NCBI GenBank assembly: GCA_028829895.1
Contig: CM054181.1
Span: 49,705,759-49,769,758, forward strand
Source: Sinotaia quadrata
Lineage: Eukaryota; Mollusca; Gastropoda; Architaenioglossa; Viviparidae
Direction of reading: 5' to 3'
DNA length: 64,000 bases
The notes under the pieces were generated by a model. It was not told the DNA's origin, did no database searches, and saw only the letters and a list, made by a program, of their open reading frames with translations. Below, piece by piece: positions 60,663 to 64,000 of this stretch. Position 1 is the first letter of the stretch. Every line of letters starts with the position of its first letter. Position numbers and translations under genes: made by a program.

Positions 60663-62357
60663 AATGAATGACGCAGAGGTCCACCAGTGGACAAAATTTC
60701 TAGACTTGTCTCGGAAACATACAGACATCGTACTGCCAGCCATAATAATAATTAGCAGTAATAATTGGAAATAATTATCTCGTCAATCATTTTGCTATTC
60801 ACTCAAAATGGTTTTGCAGAAATCTCAGTCAATCATTCTGAGGACTGTGAGGAAAATGTGAATTATAATTTAAAATCTAAAGCCGACAAACCGATCACAT
60901 GCCTTTTATAACACTTAATAGTTATTTGTTTTTTAGTTCATAAAGTTCACACATCTAACACAAATGTCAAAATACATTAAACAATTCTAAATGATTTCCC
61001 TGCTATTTGGTTTAAATTTCTGGGTGTCCTTGACAAATTGGCTTTTTTATTCGTTGCACTGAACAATGATGACCAAGCCAGCTAAAAATGAATTTGGTGA
61101 TTAGATTATATTGAATCGTGAACGTTTGGGACGTGTGTTGCGGTGAAGTGGAGGTAAAGGGTCTCTTGGTTTGTTGAGTAGACTGTTCACAGATTTCACT
61201 CCACGTGACCCCTTCAAAAACATAACTGTGCATTCCAGAGGGAAACAAACTACCTTAGTAACGTCTTCCTCTAGACTGTGACGTCAGCAATGATTCGCCT
61301 GTAATCCGTTTGTTGCGTCATCATTTATCATGCCACGTAAGTTAATACGTCTTCAATGATTACATTTTATTGCATTTACTACGTTACGCACAAAGAAAGT
61401 GCAAATGACATCGTCATTTGTGACTACGTCACTTTATGTACATTATCTTTCCCATAATCCATCACATAAAATCCTACGTCAATACAAAGACAGTGATGTC
61501 CTTGTTGATGACATTAGGACTTCTAGGAGAAAAATCATGTTTCTATCCATGTTCAGAGAGATTTCAGGTGGGCAGACAATACGATGTTATTAAATCCTCG
61601 AAGGAAAGTAATGTTGAAACCTCTGCACGCCGGTAAGACATATGTTTTATAAGGCTGTTATATGAGATGTTTTACTGTGGGCGGACAAATGTCTTTTGTG
61701 ATGCGTATCTTATGTGACTGATGTCTTACGGTTTAGAAACTGTTCTATTTTCCTACGACAGTCATAATGATGTCACAATGCCATAGCCAATAGTAGACGA
61801 CCGTCAAATCATGTAACGCTAACGCTAAAAATACAAAATAAAAATAGTGTTGATCGGCCATGTACGTAAGCGTGCACCGTGATTCCAGCTAGGACTGGCG
61901 ATAAGCAAATGAAATGGGAGGCTACTGCGATGGTGGGTAAGACGCGAAAGCAGATTTGGACTTAGAAACGTTAAAGATCGAGAATGAGGTCGCACGTGTG
62001 CACCGTACTGACCCCTGAGCGAGATCCATCCTCTGAACCAACAAGATCTTTTTCTCTGGGTTTTTCTCTTGGTCGTTTAAGGTTTCAGACAATGTAGCTA
62101 AAACAACCATATCCTCCCTATTTTACTATCGCTTTCACTGAATTCTGTAAGGCCCATCGATAGAAACAGCCATTTTGCATTATCGTTTCATGTGATGACA
62201 ATGCTAGAAATGATATGAAGATGGGACTACGTATATATGCCTTTGAAGTATTATGTGACCTTGTTTTATTTACCGTTTGTGGAGAGGGCAAAAATGTTTG
62301 TTAAGACATTTGTCTTACCTTGTGCGAGGCCTTTGACCTAATAATTTATTACACCCA
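60663..62357. other. low-copy sequence, no gene recognised
   Basis: About 1.7 kb. Section 61260-61620 has several ACGTC/GACGTCA phrases and may be a very old repeat. No exon is supported. Confidence 0.45.
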
Positions 62358-62414
62358 CATAATATAAAGATAGCCAGCAAATCACATAATATAAAGATAG
62401 CCAGCAAATCACAT
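62358..62414. repeat. 27-bp tandem duplication
   Basis: Two identical copies of ACATAATATAAAGATAGCCA plus GCAAATC. Confidence 0.95.
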
Positions 62415-62441
62415 GGCCCACAGTGTGATTATACTTACAAG

Positions 62442-62837
62442 GTTTGCGGCGTCTCCTTCCCACGGACAGTTCACCAGGGTCAAACATCTCCAGGGTTCAA
62501 GTACTCCAACTATTTACAGGTGAACCCGTATCAATGACAAGAGAATACCTCGTAGGTTTCTCCAGCATTCAGTCCTTCAGGCGGGCCAGTTGTCTGGGCA
62601 AATTGTCTGGGCCAGCCGAAGCCATCGTCCAGACAGACAGAAGTGAGGTGGCGGGCAAATTGCTGCTGTCGGTTAAGTATGAGTATCGTGCACTTAGTAT
62701 GCCGAATATCATCAAAGAGGTGGTAAAAGCTCTTGTCGTGGCGAGTCCCGACGCTTTCAGTGGCTTCACGCGCTCTAGAATGCAATCGTTAAAGCAGGGT
62801 TCCATCACAGTGATTCACGGGGTTCACAGTATACTAC
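62442..62837 (+). other. candidate internal exon, product unknown
   Basis: The frame is open from 62429 to a stop at 62843. It is bounded by an acceptor-like ACTTACAAG (or ACTATTTACAG ending at 62519) and a consensus donor GTAAGT at 62838. The stretch is GC-richer than its surroundings and encodes non-repetitive residues such as LSVKYEYRALSMPNIIKEVV. There is no initiator ATG near the start. I recognise no domain. Overlapping reverse-strand frames are also open, which weakens the case. Confidence 0.3.
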
Positions 62838-62904
62838 GTAAGTAGGGTTTCAACAGTTTCGACATAAAATGTTGTTAGGTTCCAAGCGAACTCTTCATTT
62901 TAGA

Positions 62905-63365
62905 GTTCCGTCAGCACAACTTAAAGGTTTGCAGTGCACTTCTATGACACAGTTCGTCACACAACTCAAAGGCTTGCAGTGCACTTCTATGACACAGTTC
63001 GTCACACAACACAAAGGCTTGCAGTGCACTTCTATGACACAGTTCGTCACACAACTCAAAGGCTTGCAGTACACTTCTATGACACAGTTCGTCACACAAC
63101 TTAAAGGTTTGCAGTGCACTTCTATGACACAGTTCGTCACACAACTCAAAGGCTTGCAGTGCACTTCTATGACACAGTTCGTCACACAACTCAAAGGCTT
63201 GCAGTGCACTTCTATAACACAGTTCGTCACACAACTCAAAGGCTTGCAGTACACTTCTATGACACAGTTCGTCACACAACTTAAAGGTTTGCAGTGCACT
63301 TCTATAACACAGTTCGTCACACAACTCAAAGGCTTGTAGTGCACTTCTATAACACAGTTCCAGCA
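62905..63365. repeat. 45-bp tandem array, 10 copies, 180-bp higher-order period
   Basis: The unit is ACTTCTATGACACAGTTCGT plus CACACAACTCAAAGGCTTGCAGTGC in two parts. Variant units recur every fourth position: TTAAAGGTTT in units 1, 5 and 9, and CAGTAC in units 4 and 8. All six frames look open because the unit is 3n. Confidence 0.96.
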
Positions 63366-63457
63366 CAGAGCTTCACGTCGAGTCTGAGAGTGTACTCATT
63401 GCGACGATTCAATCGCATTGCCTAAGTTCACGATTGTAGTGCATACGTCTTTTTTTT

Positions 63458-63560
63458 GCGAGATCCACCATAGTTTTGTTTTAAATTCGGATTTATAATA
63501 TTTTTACTTTGGCGAGATTCATCATAGTGTTCGAAATTTCGGATTTATAATATTTTCTCT
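63458..63560. repeat. about 56-bp duplication, 2 copies
   Basis: GCGAGATCCACCATAGT and GCGAGATTCATCATAGT are each followed by TTCGGATTTATAATATTTT. Confidence 0.85.
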
Positions 63561-64000
63561 TAGATCCACCTAATTCCATCACTTATTCTAAAATGCACGG
63601 GTTCCAAAAACGATTGTCCCACGTACGGCTCCACTGGGCGGCGCTGGTTGCAAAGAATTTCACGATGAGTCTTCGCAATGGGCATAAACGTCACCCCACC
63701 CGCACCCCTCACAACGCTGAATTATTACACTACAACGCTTCGAGTTTACCGAAATGCCAGTATTAGAGTGAGTTGATTTACACCACAAAAACAAAGTGCA
63801 CTTTTACAGTGCCAATACTGCTTTGTACTTTCCGTGTTGAGCCACAATTTAGAGTGTCCCGATGCCGAGTGATCACATCTTCTTCACACGTTTCACAAAC
63901 GCCCTGGGTGAATCATACACTGATTGGTTCCAGAGTTCTCTAAGCGCAATTATTTTGACGCGTCGCAACAAAACGGTACTCCGTCTTGCGTTAGTTGTAC
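63561..64000. other. CpG-richer terminal stretch
   Basis: Comparatively GC-rich sequence. A possible retrotransposon primer-site-like motif on the reverse strand (about 63605-63640) is discussed as a finding. No gene is recognised. Confidence 0.4.

Noticed and set aside
62440..62530. tRNA gene suggested by GGTTCAAGTACTCC
   Set aside because: It only partly resembles an internal B box. No A box or cloverleaf can be drawn.
62869..63366. Several 150-codon frames on both strands
   Set aside because: All encode the 45-bp unit. Simultaneous openness on both strands argues against coding.

Overview
The window is eukaryotic nuclear DNA with almost no coding content. It is AT-rich and crowded with dinucleotide and tetranucleotide microsatellites: CA/GT, CT/GA, GATA, GAAA and AAT. 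About forty minisatellite or satellite arrays with units of 9 to 88 bp occupy the sequence. Remnants of a LINE, a hAT transposon and LTR-like elements are also present. There is no operon-like packing and no recognisable intact gene. The style fits an invertebrate metazoan intergenic region, possibly a lophotrochozoan such as a mollusc, but nothing here proves the taxon. Nearly all long open frames fall in tandem arrays or dinucleotide tracts. They exist because the repeat lacks stop codons or its unit is a multiple of three.

Layout. 1-3.5 kb is a 27-bp array followed by a decayed tandem-repeat domain with fresher 65-, 40- and 35-bp arrays. 3.5-10 kb is mostly single-copy sequence with CA tracts and a 39-bp array. 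10-14.2 kb has two unrelated-looking 51-bp arrays that both carry the palindrome TGACGTCA, plus a long GATA tract. 15-21.6 kb has pyrimidine tracts, a second GATA/GACA tract, arrays of 48, 58 and 35 bp, and a LINE 3' end. 22.0-26.1 kb is a 37-bp satellite interrupted by two nested LTR-like insertions. 26.4-29.1 kb holds a 309-bp element with perfect 23-bp inverted ends and two blocks of one 35-bp satellite. 33.4-34.1 kb is a large 12-bp array. 38.1-38.7 kb is a hAT remnant. 40.8-43.6 kb is another decayed tandem-repeat domain. 45.5-47.1 kb is a second copy of the LTR-like family, itself hit by a LINE with a clear target-site duplication. 48.2 and 50.5 kb are a paralogous pair flanking arrays. 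51-55.3 kb and 58.3-63.4 kb are dense in arrays, ending in a 45-bp array with a four-unit higher-order period.

The most informative structure is historical. Insertions at 22-26 kb and 45-47 kb can be read against each other as filled and empty sites, so element ends and target duplications can be set to the base. Two candidate exons and one candidate promoter are listed at low confidence. No gene function is claimed.
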